In this document: positions 56,883 to 64,000 of the stretch, in pieces
Layout: every line of letters starts with the position of its first letter
Numbering within the stretch: position 1 is the stretch's first letter
Translations under genes and position numbers: made by a program
Assembly (NCBI GenBank): GCA_030263475.1
Contig: SZPC01000001.1
Location: 62,001 to 126,000 of the forward strand
Reading direction: 5' to 3'
DNA from: OLB4 sp002050165
GTDB taxonomy: Bacteria; Bacteroidota; Ignavibacteria; Tepidaquicellales; Tepidaquicellaceae
DNA: 64,000 nt
The notes under the pieces: model-generated
Database searches by the model: none
Told to the model about the DNA's origin: nothing
What the model saw: the letters and a program-made list of their open reading frames with translations, nothing else

Positions 56883-57908
56883 ATGAAAAGATTTATTAGT
56901 AATTCAGCCGGTAATCGGAGTGGTTTCATATTATCTCTGATTACAGTAGTTGTCGTTTCATTATTTTTCATTTCGGGTATTTCTCAGGCGCATATTATTC
57001 AGGGATATGCATTGGCAGTACAGAACAATGAAAATGCTGTTAATGGTATGGTGTACGCCTACAAATATCATCAGAATCAAACATTAATTGAAATTGGGTC
57101 AAGCTCGGTTGCTGCTGACGGGTTTTACAGCATCACAATACCGAACAATACTCCTGACCCCGTTTATCTTGAGATGATTCTTCCGAGAATCGGAGAAGAA
57201 CTTGAATGTGGTTCATGGTATCCGAACGCACTCACTTTTGAAGATGCTGAGGCAATCTATTTTCCTCAAAGTAGTCCGGAAACAACCGAAGAACAAAACG
57301 TCTTTTTTTACCTCATCGAAGAACCTGACTTAGCGGGATCAACTGCGAAAATATCAGGTAAAATCAGAAATGTTTCGATGAATAGTATTGCGGGAATTCA
57401 TGTAATCATCAGGAATTCTGCCGGAATTTTCGGTTCAATTATTACCGATCCTGAAGGTAACTATGAGATTGATAATATTCCGTTCGGGCGGTATGAAATT
57501 ATTACGTCCAAACCAAACTACAAGAGCAACATTGAGGTAATTGACGTTTTCGCTGAAAAAGTAACACACAATATTACTGTCCATCATATGGTAGATAATA
57601 CTTCACATACAAGTAATGGAATTACCCCTCAGTTTTATTCATTAAGTCAGAATTATCCTAATCCATTCAACCCGGTAACTAACATTTCATTTTCGTTACC
57701 TGAGATATCACAGATCACATTGATTGTTTCGGATATGACAGGCAGAGAAGTTGCAACTTTATTAAACGGTAGATTTGAAGCAGGAAGTTATAATACGACC
57801 TTCAATGCGACAGAATTATCAAGTGGTGTTTATATCTATAGAATTAATGTCACGGGGATAAGTGGCACAAAATTTTCTGATACTAAGCGGATGGTGCTCC
57901 TGAAGTGA
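56883..57908 (+). CDS. T9SS-exported protein with carboxypeptidase-regulatory-like domain
   Basis: A 341-residue secreted protein. The ATG at 56883 gives a signal sequence (hydrophobic core of about residues 17-33, cleavage near SQA-H); the longer frame from 56847 only adds 12 residues. The first part is unrecognised. Residues of about 155-240 form a carboxypeptidase-regulatory-like beta sandwich (GKIRNVSMNSIAGIHVIIRN, then GNYEIDNIPFGRYEII). The C-terminus is a T9SS type A sorting domain (LSQNYPNPFNPVTNISFSLPE, then GVYIYRI). PorU and PorV in this window would process it. Role unknown; surface binding is likely. Confidence 0.85.
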   Translation: MKRFISNSAGNRSGFILSLITVVVVSLFFISGISQAHIIQGYALAVQNNENAVNGMVYAYKYHQNQTLIEIGSSSVAADGFYSITIPNNTPDPVYLEMILPRIGEELECGSWYPNALTFEDAEAIYFPQSSPETTEEQNVFFYLIEEPDLAGSTAKISGKIRNVSMNSIAGIHVIIRNSAGIFGSIITDPEGNYEIDNIPFGRYEIITSKPNYKSNIEVIDVFAEKVTHNITVHHMVDNTSHTSNGITPQFYSLSQNYPNPFNPVTNISFSLPEISQITLIVSDMTGREVATLLNGRFEAGSYNTTFNATELSSGVYIYRINVTGISGTKFSDTKRMVLLK

Positions 57909-57942
57909 TGAAATAAACTTCCAACGTTTTTTCCATTGAAAA

Positions 57943-57969
57943 AGGCGGAGCGGATTGCTCCGCTTTTTT
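57943..57969 (+). terminator. Intrinsic terminator after the T9SS-exported gene
   Basis: GCGGAGC (57945-57951) pairs with GCTCCGC (57957-57963) over a five-base loop, followed by six T. It lies about 35 bases after the stop codon. Confidence 0.85.
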
Positions 57970-58050
57970 GTTGTGTGAACTCAAATCAGCAATTAAAAAA
58001 AAGATTTTGATTTTAATAATTTCTTTACAGATTCACTGGATATAAATTTA

Positions 58051-58058
58051 TAAATTTG
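58051..58058 (+). promoter_or_regulatory. Candidate -7 box of the pst operon
   Basis: TAAATTTG matches TAnnTTTG. A TTTA at 58024 is the nearest -33 match, 23 bases away, so the pair is imperfect. Transcription would start near 58065, which favours the ATG at 58088 over the TTG at 58061. No phosphate box was recognised. Confidence 0.3.
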
Positions 58059-58087
58059 TATTGACCAAACACAATCTATATTTAATA

Positions 58088-59164
58088 ATGAAATTAACCC
58101 TGTCAGTAGTAGCAGTTATTCTATTCTCGGTTATTTTATTATCCTGCTCCCGAAAATCCGGAAATCCTTTATTAAAAAAGGGGAGCGAGCAGATAAACGG
58201 TGCTGGTGCAACATTTCCGTTTCCGGTTTATTCGAAGTGGGTTCATGAATTTCAAAAAGTCAACCCGAAAGCAAAAATCAATTATCAGTCAATCGGTAGC
58301 GGTGGCGGTATAAGGCAGGTTACGGAAAAGACCGTTGACTTTGGCGCTTCCGATATTCCGCTTTCAAAACCCCAGCAAGATGAAATAATGTCAAAGTACT
58401 CTACAAGGTTGCTCCAATTTCCAACCGTTATCGGTTCGGTTGTTTTAACTTTCAATTTACCGGGTTTGCAAAACAATATTAACCTTACACAGAATGCGGT
58501 GGTTGGAATCTATTCCGGGAGCATAAAAAAATGGAACGACACGGGAATAGTAAATTCCAATCCGGGAGTTAATTTCCCTGATAAAGAGATTGTAGTTTGT
58601 TTCCGGTCTGACGGAAGTGGTACGACGTACGTCTTTACCGATTTCCTCGGCAAGGTGTCAACAGATTGGAGAGAAAAAGTTGGAGTCGGACAAAGTATAA
58701 GGTTTCCGGTTGGTCAAGGTGCAAAAGGCAATGAAGGCGTTACAGGTTTAGTAAAGCAAATTGAATATTCTATCGGTTATGTCGAATATGTTTACGCCGT
58801 TCAGAATAATCTGAATTATGCAAATATTCAGAATCCTGCCGGGCAATTCGTTACACCTTCAATTGAATCACTCATGAAAGCAGCTGAGTATTCAGTTAAT
58901 GATATGCCTGATGATCTCGGGCAATCAATAACAAACAGCGGGGGCGATAACACTTATCCAATCTCAAGTTATACATACATTATGGTTTATGAAAATCAGG
59001 ATGATCCCGTGAAAGGCGGAATCCTGAAATCATTCCTTCTGTGGGCAGTAACCGAAGGATCGATATTTGCAAAAAATTTAGGATACGCACCGTTACCTGA
59101 AGTTGTCATTCAAAAGGTAAAGGGCAGGCTCAATTTATTAAACCACAACGGCAAATCACTTTAA
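58088..59164 (+). CDS. pstS: Phosphate-binding lipoprotein PstS
   Basis: A 358-residue phosphate-binding protein of the high-affinity Pst importer. The ATG at 58088 gives a lipoprotein signal (MKLTLSVVAVILFSVILLSC). Phosphate-site motifs are INGAGATFPFPVYSKW, SIGSGGGIRQ, FGASDIPL and FRSDGSGTTYVFTDFL. It captures phosphate in the periplasm and hands it to PstCA. First gene of pstSCAB. Confidence 0.96.
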   Translation: MKLTLSVVAVILFSVILLSCSRKSGNPLLKKGSEQINGAGATFPFPVYSKWVHEFQKVNPKAKINYQSIGSGGGIRQVTEKTVDFGASDIPLSKPQQDEIMSKYSTRLLQFPTVIGSVVLTFNLPGLQNNINLTQNAVVGIYSGSIKKWNDTGIVNSNPGVNFPDKEIVVCFRSDGSGTTYVFTDFLGKVSTDWREKVGVGQSIRFPVGQGAKGNEGVTGLVKQIEYSIGYVEYVYAVQNNLNYANIQNPAGQFVTPSIESLMKAAEYSVNDMPDDLGQSITNSGGDNTYPISSYTYIMVYENQDDPVKGGILKSFLLWAVTEGSIFAKNLGYAPLPEVVIQKVKGRLNLLNHNGKSL

Positions 59165-59172
59165 AATACAGT

Positions 59173-60132
59173 TTGAATAAAAGCATTCCTCCACACGGGA
59201 CAGAAAAAGTTATTATAAGCAGAAAGAAATTTTCTGATTTAATTTTTGAAAATCTCACTTTTGTTTTCGCATTAATGATATTAGGAATCGTACTGTGGAT
59301 AATTTATGAAATGTATTTTTATTCCGGTGAATCCCGCTCCGCATTTGGTTGGGAATTTATCTGGTCAAATGAGTGGGAACCGGTGAGAAAAGAATTCGGC
59401 GCATTGGCATTTGTTTATGGTACTGCTGTATCCTCAATATTGGCACTAATTATTGCTCTGCCATTGAGTTTAGGGGTTGCAATATTTCTTTCTGAACTTG
59501 CGCCGAAAATAATTAAGTCAACTTTAAGTTTTGTAATAGAAATTTTAGCGGCAATACCAAGTATAATATTTGGTTTCTGGGGTATCTTTGTACTTGCTCC
59601 GTTTATGCGGTCTGATTTACAACCATTTCTGCAAAAATATTTCGGTTATTTACCCTTTTTTCAAGGAACACCGTTAGGTACAGGTTTGCTTACTGCAGGA
59701 ATTATATTAGCAATAATGATTATCCCGATTATAACCGCAATTTCACGCGATGTACTCAAAGCAATTCCTCAGTCTCAGCGGGAAGCTGCTTATGCATTAG
59801 GTGCCACAAAATGGGAAGCCATAAAAATGGCTTTACTCAATGCTAAAAGCGGAATTCTTGGCGCTACTGTTTTGGGTTTCGGCAGAGCAGTCGGTGAAAC
59901 TATGGCAGTTACTATGGTAATAGGGAATCGTGCAGATATAAATATTTCATTTTTCGAACCCGCTTATACAATGGCATCGGTTATTGCAAACGAATTTGCG
60001 GAAGCATCTGAAATATTACATCTCAGTTCATTGATTGAGGTAGGGTTATTACTTTTCGGGGTAACATTTCTAATTAACTCATTCGCGAGGTTATTAATAT
60101 TCAGCGTTACAAGAAATGCGGAAGGAAGGTGA
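59173..60132 (+). CDS. pstC: Phosphate ABC transporter permease PstC
   Basis: A 319-residue permease with about six helices. Typical stretches: GTAVSSILALIIALPLSLGVAIFLSELAP (core LPLSLGVAIFLSE), AIPSIIFGFWGIFVLAPF, and the cytoplasmic EAA loop REAAYALGATKWEA. A TTG start 8 bases after pstS is used. It abuts pstA without a gap. Confidence 0.95.
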   Translation: MNKSIPPHGTEKVIISRKKFSDLIFENLTFVFALMILGIVLWIIYEMYFYSGESRSAFGWEFIWSNEWEPVRKEFGALAFVYGTAVSSILALIIALPLSLGVAIFLSELAPKIIKSTLSFVIEILAAIPSIIFGFWGIFVLAPFMRSDLQPFLQKYFGYLPFFQGTPLGTGLLTAGIILAIMIIPIITAISRDVLKAIPQSQREAAYALGATKWEAIKMALLNAKSGILGATVLGFGRAVGETMAVTMVIGNRADINISFFEPAYTMASVIANEFAEASEILHLSSLIEVGLLLFGVTFLINSFARLLIFSVTRNAEGR

Positions 60133-61005
60133 ATGAAATTAGATGATATAAAGTTCACCGACGGAAATTTACAGCGCAGGAAAATTCTAAATCGTCTGAT
60201 GTTATCGCTATGTACGATAGCAGCTGTTCTGAGTGTGGCACCACTTCTGTATGTGTTTTTTTATACAACGTTCTCCGGAATATCTGCGCTTAATATTGAC
60301 TTCTTTACCCAGTTGCCGAAACCGGTTGGTGAGACGGGCGGGGGGATGGCGAATTCAATTATTGGTACTTTAATACTTGTAACTATAGGTTCCCTTATAG
60401 GTATTCCGGTTGGAATTTTATCCGGAATTTATGTGGCAGAATATTCGAACAACATATTTTCCAACATTATTAAATTTGTAACTGACGTGCTGAGCGGGAT
60501 TCCTTCAATAATTATTGGAATATTTGCATATGGAGTTGTTGTGCTTACTATGGGAGGTTTTTCAGCTTTAGCAGGCGGTTTTGCGTTAGGGATTATAATG
60601 ATTCCGACAGTAACGAGAACGACCGAAGAAATGCTCAAACTTGTACCTGTAAATCTCCGCGAAGCTTCGTTGGCTCTCGGAGTATCACGTTGGAAAACGA
60701 GTTTGAAAATTGTTTTAAAAACAGCATCAACAGGAATTATCACGGGTATATTGCTCTCAATCGCGCGCGTCGCCGGTGAAACTGCTCCATTGCTGTTTAC
60801 TTCTTTCGGTAACCGGTTTATGAGCTATTCCTTAACAGAGCCAATTGACTCAATGCCAGTAAGAATTTTTAATTACGCAATATCACCGTTTGAGGAATGG
60901 CATAAACTCGCCTGGGCCGGCGCTTTCATATTGATATTCCTTATTTTCATCTTGAATCTCGTTGTAAGATTTATAACGAGAGACAAATATTCAATTAATA
61001 ATTGA
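60133..61005 (+). CDS. pstA: Phosphate ABC transporter permease PstA
   Basis: A 290-residue permease with six helices. It has GGMANSIIGTLILV, the GIPVGILSGIYVAEYS stretch, VLSGIPSIIIGIFAYG and the EAA loop LREASLALGVSRWKT. It forms the membrane channel with PstC. The ATG follows the pstC stop directly; its stop overlaps the pstB start by four bases. Confidence 0.95.
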   Translation: MKLDDIKFTDGNLQRRKILNRLMLSLCTIAAVLSVAPLLYVFFYTTFSGISALNIDFFTQLPKPVGETGGGMANSIIGTLILVTIGSLIGIPVGILSGIYVAEYSNNIFSNIIKFVTDVLSGIPSIIIGIFAYGVVVLTMGGFSALAGGFALGIIMIPTVTRTTEEMLKLVPVNLREASLALGVSRWKTSLKIVLKTASTGIITGILLSIARVAGETAPLLFTSFGNRFMSYSLTEPIDSMPVRIFNYAISPFEEWHKLAWAGAFILIFLIFILNLVVRFITRDKYSINN

Positions 61006-61820
61006 AGGTTATTTTGGATACAGAATTGAAGTTTGAGGAACATCAGAAGCTAAAGGGAAAAGATAGCTCAAAATTTGCTATTACAACAACTGACCTAAGT
61101 GTTCATTTCGGATTAAAAGCAGCAATAAAAAAAATCAACCTTAAAATCCGAAGGAATACTGTTACTTCAATTATCGGTCCGTCAGGTTGCGGGAAATCAA
61201 CTTTGCTTAGGTCGTTAAACCTTATGCACGAACTCACACCAAGGACTAAAGTAACCGGGACTATAAAAATTCTTGATAAAGATATAACAGAGTACGACGT
61301 AATTAATTTGCGAAACAAAGTCGGAATGGTGTTTCAGAAACCAAACCCATTTCCCAAAATGAGTATTTATGAAAACGTAATTTCGGGATATAAGTTAAGT
61401 GGTAAAAATCCATCCGAATCATTCGATGACATTGTAGAGAGGTGTTTAATTCATTCGGCGTTATGGGATGAGGTAAAAGATCGTCTGAATAAACCTGCGA
61501 TTAGCTTATCCGGGGGTCAACAGCAAAGATTATGCATTGCAAGAACTATTGCAATTAATCCTGAGATTATACTCATGGATGAACCAACGAGTGCGCTCGA
61601 TCCACTTTCTACAATGAAGATTGAAAAATTGATACACGATTTTAAAAATGACTACACAATAATTATCGTAACTCACAATATGCAACAAGCCGCGAGAGTA
61701 AGTGACTTTACCGCATTCATGTTTATTGGTGATCTGGTAGAATTCGATAAAACAAAAAAGTTATTTACTGTTCCAACCGTAAAACTTACGGAAGAATACA
61801 TTACTGGTAAATTTGGATAA
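61002..61820 (+). CDS. pstB: Phosphate ABC transporter ATPase PstB
   Basis: A 272-residue ATPase with Walker A IGPSGCGKST, Q loop MVFQKPNPFP (typical of PstB), signature LSGGQQQR and Walker B LMDEPTSALDP. It starts at a TTG overlapping pstA. No phoU, phoB or phoR gene follows within the window, which is unusual for a complete pst operon but not rare. Confidence 0.96.
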   Translation: MKVILDTELKFEEHQKLKGKDSSKFAITTTDLSVHFGLKAAIKKINLKIRRNTVTSIIGPSGCGKSTLLRSLNLMHELTPRTKVTGTIKILDKDITEYDVINLRNKVGMVFQKPNPFPKMSIYENVISGYKLSGKNPSESFDDIVERCLIHSALWDEVKDRLNKPAISLSGGQQQRLCIARTIAINPEIILMDEPTSALDPLSTMKIEKLIHDFKNDYTIIIVTHNMQQAARVSDFTAFMFIGDLVEFDKTKKLFTVPTVKLTEEYITGKFG

Positions 61821-61869
61821 ATAAGATTGTTCATAGAAAATTTCGTTTTGAATAAATATATTAGTGGTT

Positions 61870-62955
61870 ATGAATAATGATATTAAGTTTAATAACCGCC
61901 CTCCTGTAGTGCTATCAATTTTTTTCCCTGCCGTATTATTTATTTATCTGACCTTAGGTTATTTTATAAATTATTTTGAGATATCGAGCGGTTCTAAAAT
62001 TGACCTGTTCAGCCAATCCGGAGAAATTTCCTCTGCGCGGTTTGTATCGTCTAAAGATCTTAATTCAGTTATAAAAGATACCGTTTATACCGATCAGGAT
62101 ACTTGGATAGAATTAGTCTTACCTGAACAACATGCATATTTACATTACAGGGATGGAAGAAAAGTTAAATACCCTGTTTCAACCGGAGCAGGGAATTTCG
62201 GAGTTTCTGTAGAATCCAGACCCGGTTTATTTGCAATTTTTTACAGAAATGCTCATCACATTTCATCACAGTTCAATAGTGCTGATATGTATCATTTCAT
62301 GGCGTTTAATCAGGGAATTGGATTTCATTCAATAAATGGTACAGGATATTATGTTCACCTTGGAGTAAGACCTTCCTCAAAAGGTTGTATAAGGTTAACG
62401 CATGATGGCGCAAGGGAATTGTTCAATGCAACTGAAATGGGTACTTTAGTTTTAGTTCACAGTTATAATTCCAACAGGGTTGTTGCATTCGCTCCAAAGG
62501 GCTTTAAGAATAAGAAGGAGTATTCAAAAGAAGAATACAGAGTAATGCTTGCGAGGAACCTTAAGAACGTTCTTGATGGCAATTATTATATTTCAAATCG
62601 TGATTACTTTGTTTTAGACCCAAAAGTAATACCGATTTCAGGCGCATACATTGCTTACAACAAGAAGCCTTCACAGTCGCAAAATGCACCGATGGTTAAT
62701 TATACTTTCACAGTTCAGAGGGATAATTTGAATGTGAATAAATTGAATGAAATTGATATGAGCCGGCAATTTGAAAGCATAGATGAGGATGACGTGGAAA
62801 GCGTTATTACAAAAACCGTAAATTCAGAAACAACTAAAGACCAGTCTTCAAATAAATATGTTTATAATTCAAAAGAAGACGAGTTAATCGTGAAAAAATA
62901 TTTTTATAACCCGATTGGAATTTTACCATATTTCGGACCAAACAGCAGGAGATAA
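61870..62955 (+). CDS. L,D-transpeptidase (YkuD family) with membrane anchor
   Basis: A 361-residue protein with an N-terminal membrane segment (about residues 13-32) and a YkuD domain (about 75-205). The catalytic motif is SSKGCIRL with Cys173; H153 in GIGFHSI precedes it. The usual SHGC has Lys in place of His here, a change seen in some family members. It would make 3-3 cross-links in peptidoglycan or attach proteins to it in the periplasm. The C-terminal 150 residues match nothing known to me. It lies 49 bases after pstB. Confidence 0.85.
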   Translation: MNNDIKFNNRPPVVLSIFFPAVLFIYLTLGYFINYFEISSGSKIDLFSQSGEISSARFVSSKDLNSVIKDTVYTDQDTWIELVLPEQHAYLHYRDGRKVKYPVSTGAGNFGVSVESRPGLFAIFYRNAHHISSQFNSADMYHFMAFNQGIGFHSINGTGYYVHLGVRPSSKGCIRLTHDGARELFNATEMGTLVLVHSYNSNRVVAFAPKGFKNKKEYSKEEYRVMLARNLKNVLDGNYYISNRDYFVLDPKVIPISGAYIAYNKKPSQSQNAPMVNYTFTVQRDNLNVNKLNEIDMSRQFESIDEDDVESVITKTVNSETTKDQSSNKYVYNSKEDELIVKKYFYNPIGILPYFGPNSRR

Positions 62956-62962
62956 AACAGAA

Positions 62963-63265
62963 ATGACAAAATTAATAGCACTATACAAAAAGCCCGAAGA
63001 CGTTGAACTATTTGAGAAAAGATATTTTGATATTCATATACCGCTAGTAGAAAAAATGCCCGGATTACGAAAGACTGAGATTACAAAATTAACTAGCCTT
63101 GGTAATACAGAAAATAAGTTTTTTCTTCAGGCAGAAATGTATTTTGATGATATTGATTCTCTTAATTCTTCAATGGCTTCTGATGAAGGTAAAGCTGCCG
63201 CCAAGGACCTTATGAGTTTTGCAAAGGATTACGTAGTGATGATGATTGGTGAAGTAAAAGAGTAA
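62963..63265 (+). CDS. EthD-family small protein
   Basis: A 100-residue protein resembling the EthD dimeric alpha-beta barrel family: MTKLIALYKKPEDVELFEKRYFDIHIPLVEKMPG (key FxxxYFDxHIPL and MPG) and a C-terminal VVMMIGEV strand. The ATG at 62963 has AGGAGA about 10 bases upstream and gives the family N-terminus; the frame upstream of it overlaps the L,D-transpeptidase. EthD helps degrade ethyl ether in Rhodococcus, but here the role is unknown. Confidence 0.85.
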   Translation: MTKLIALYKKPEDVELFEKRYFDIHIPLVEKMPGLRKTEITKLTSLGNTENKFFLQAEMYFDDIDSLNSSMASDEGKAAAKDLMSFAKDYVVMMIGEVKE

Positions 63266-63376
63266 AATTGATTATATTTTTATTATTCAGTTTTGTTTAT
63301 ATTAAAGTACTTTGGAACTAATTAAATTGTACAAAGTTTTATAAGCAATAAAACAACTCAAAACCGGGAGGTTACA

Positions 63377-64000
63377 ATGTCGGATCAAAACACAAAAATT
63401 CAAAGCAATCAAGTACAGGATCAAAGCACTTCAGACAGCCTCATTAACAGTGAAGGTTATTTTTACAAAATGGCTTACGGTGCTCCTGAACTTAAAAAGT
63501 TATATCAGAAGTATGCTACAAGGGGAATCATTCTTGCTATTCTCTTACATGTGTTAATAATCGGTTCGTACGTATTTGCGTTAATTCTAGAATCAAAGGC
63601 TAACGAGCGGGACCAGAATCTCACCAATATTATACAATTGGAAGATCTGGATACTCCACCATCTGCGAATGATGAAGAAGTACCTCCTCCGCCTGAAGTT
63701 GAAGTACCGCAGGAGATAATTCCGTTAAAAGATCTTGAAGCATTAATTCCAGAACCTGTTGCAAGACAGGAAGCGGAGATTTTAACAACTAAAACACAGG
63801 AAGCGCTCGAAGAAATTTTGGCACCTGTTTCTTCTGAGGGTTCGGAAAACGCACCAAACGTTGGATTCATTGGAAAGATTGACCTTAAAAAAGAGAAGAT
63901 GGAACAAAAGTTAGAGAAGAAAGAGGAGAAAAATTTCGATAAGAATAAAATTTTCCAACAGTTCGAAGTTGAAAAAGCTCCTTCACCAGTAAACCTTGGT
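63377..64000 (+). CDS. TonB-family energy transducer (3' end beyond window)
   Basis: The frame is open from ATG 63377 to the window end, giving 208 residues without a stop. A strong GGGAGG (63365-63370) precedes the ATG. The protein has a hydrophilic cytoplasmic N-terminus of about 49 residues, one membrane helix (about 50-70, RGIILAILLHVLIIGSYVF) and a proline/glutamate-rich periplasmic part (VPPPPEVEVP). The last residues, EKAPSPVNLG, look like the start of a TonB C-terminal domain. It would transmit the proton gradient to outer-membrane receptors. A reverse-strand frame across it was discounted as a shadow. Confidence 0.85.
   Translation, partial: MSDQNTKIQSNQVQDQSTSDSLINSEGYFYKMAYGAPELKKLYQKYATRGIILAILLHVLIIGSYVFALILESKANERDQNLTNIIQLEDLDTPPSANDEEVPPPPEVEVPQEIIPLKDLEALIPEPVARQEAEILTTKTQEALEEILAPVSSEGSENAPNVGFIGKIDLKKEKMEQKLEKKEEKNFDKNKIFQQFEVEKAPSPVNLG

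Noticed and set aside
63505..63870. Minus-strand 121-residue frame rich in Ser and Gly
   Set aside because: It lies wholly inside the TonB-family gene, whose plus-strand frame has a strong ribosome binding site, a membrane helix and a Pro/Glu-rich region.

Overview
The window looks like the chromosome of a Bacteroidota/Chlorobiota-group bacterium, most likely of the Ignavibacteria type. It is AT-rich and encodes type IX secretion (T9SS) components PorU and PorV. Several secreted proteins end in the 'YPNPFNP'-style T9SS sorting domain. Most genes lack a strong Shine-Dalgarno sequence, many start with TTG or GTG, and several upstream regions carry a TTTG-N20-TAnnTTTG promoter pattern typical of Bacteroidota. 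No phage, insertion sequence, CRISPR array or rRNA operon was seen; the one RNA gene is an initiator tRNA. Assignments rest on motifs read by eye.

Layout. 1-8.4 kb (+): end of a gamma-carbonic-anhydrase-like gene, a cold-shock protein with its own terminator, then ybeY, topA, a TldD/TldE pair, a Xer recombinase and a DUF4199 membrane protein. 8.8-19.3 kb: an exported protein of unknown function, a FIST sensor next to a hybrid histidine kinase, DinB (-), an RmlD-like reductase, YqgE (-) and a 1251-residue membrane hybrid kinase with receiver and Hpt domains. 19.4-22.2 kb (+): three-gene proton-translocating transhydrogenase. 22.8-27.9 kb: a MerR regulator (-), then a run of a metal-site-degenerate amidohydrolase lipoprotein, prmC, dtd, a DUF2520 protein and a small outer-membrane protein.

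27.9-56.1 kb is almost entirely on the minus strand. It holds a glycosyltransferase, a giant M6-protease-like protein whose HExxH site is destroyed, porV, porU, rnc-fabF-acpP, a Mla lipid-transport cluster (NlpC-like lipoprotein, MCE protein, ATPase, permease, putative barrel), purL, an EI24 membrane protein, metK, a membrane iron-sulfur oxidoreductase, a GT39 transferase, YjbQ, coaX, a small barrel, a bifunctional nuclease and etfAB. After the tRNA, 56.9-64 kb (+) carries a T9SS-exported protein, pstSCAB without phoU, an L,D-transpeptidase, an EthD-like protein and the start of a TonB-family gene cut by the window end.

Themes. Envelope biology dominates: T9SS, Mla, Pst, TonB, peptidoglycan cross-linking and lipoproteins. 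EtfAB and the HdrD-like membrane protein could together pass electrons to menaquinone. The most unusual items are two proteins that keep an enzyme fold but have lost the catalytic metal ligands (the M6-like protein beside PorU/PorV and the amidohydrolase lipoprotein), the FIST-kinase pair resembling NosP-type nitric oxide sensing, and two extra genes built into the Mla cluster.
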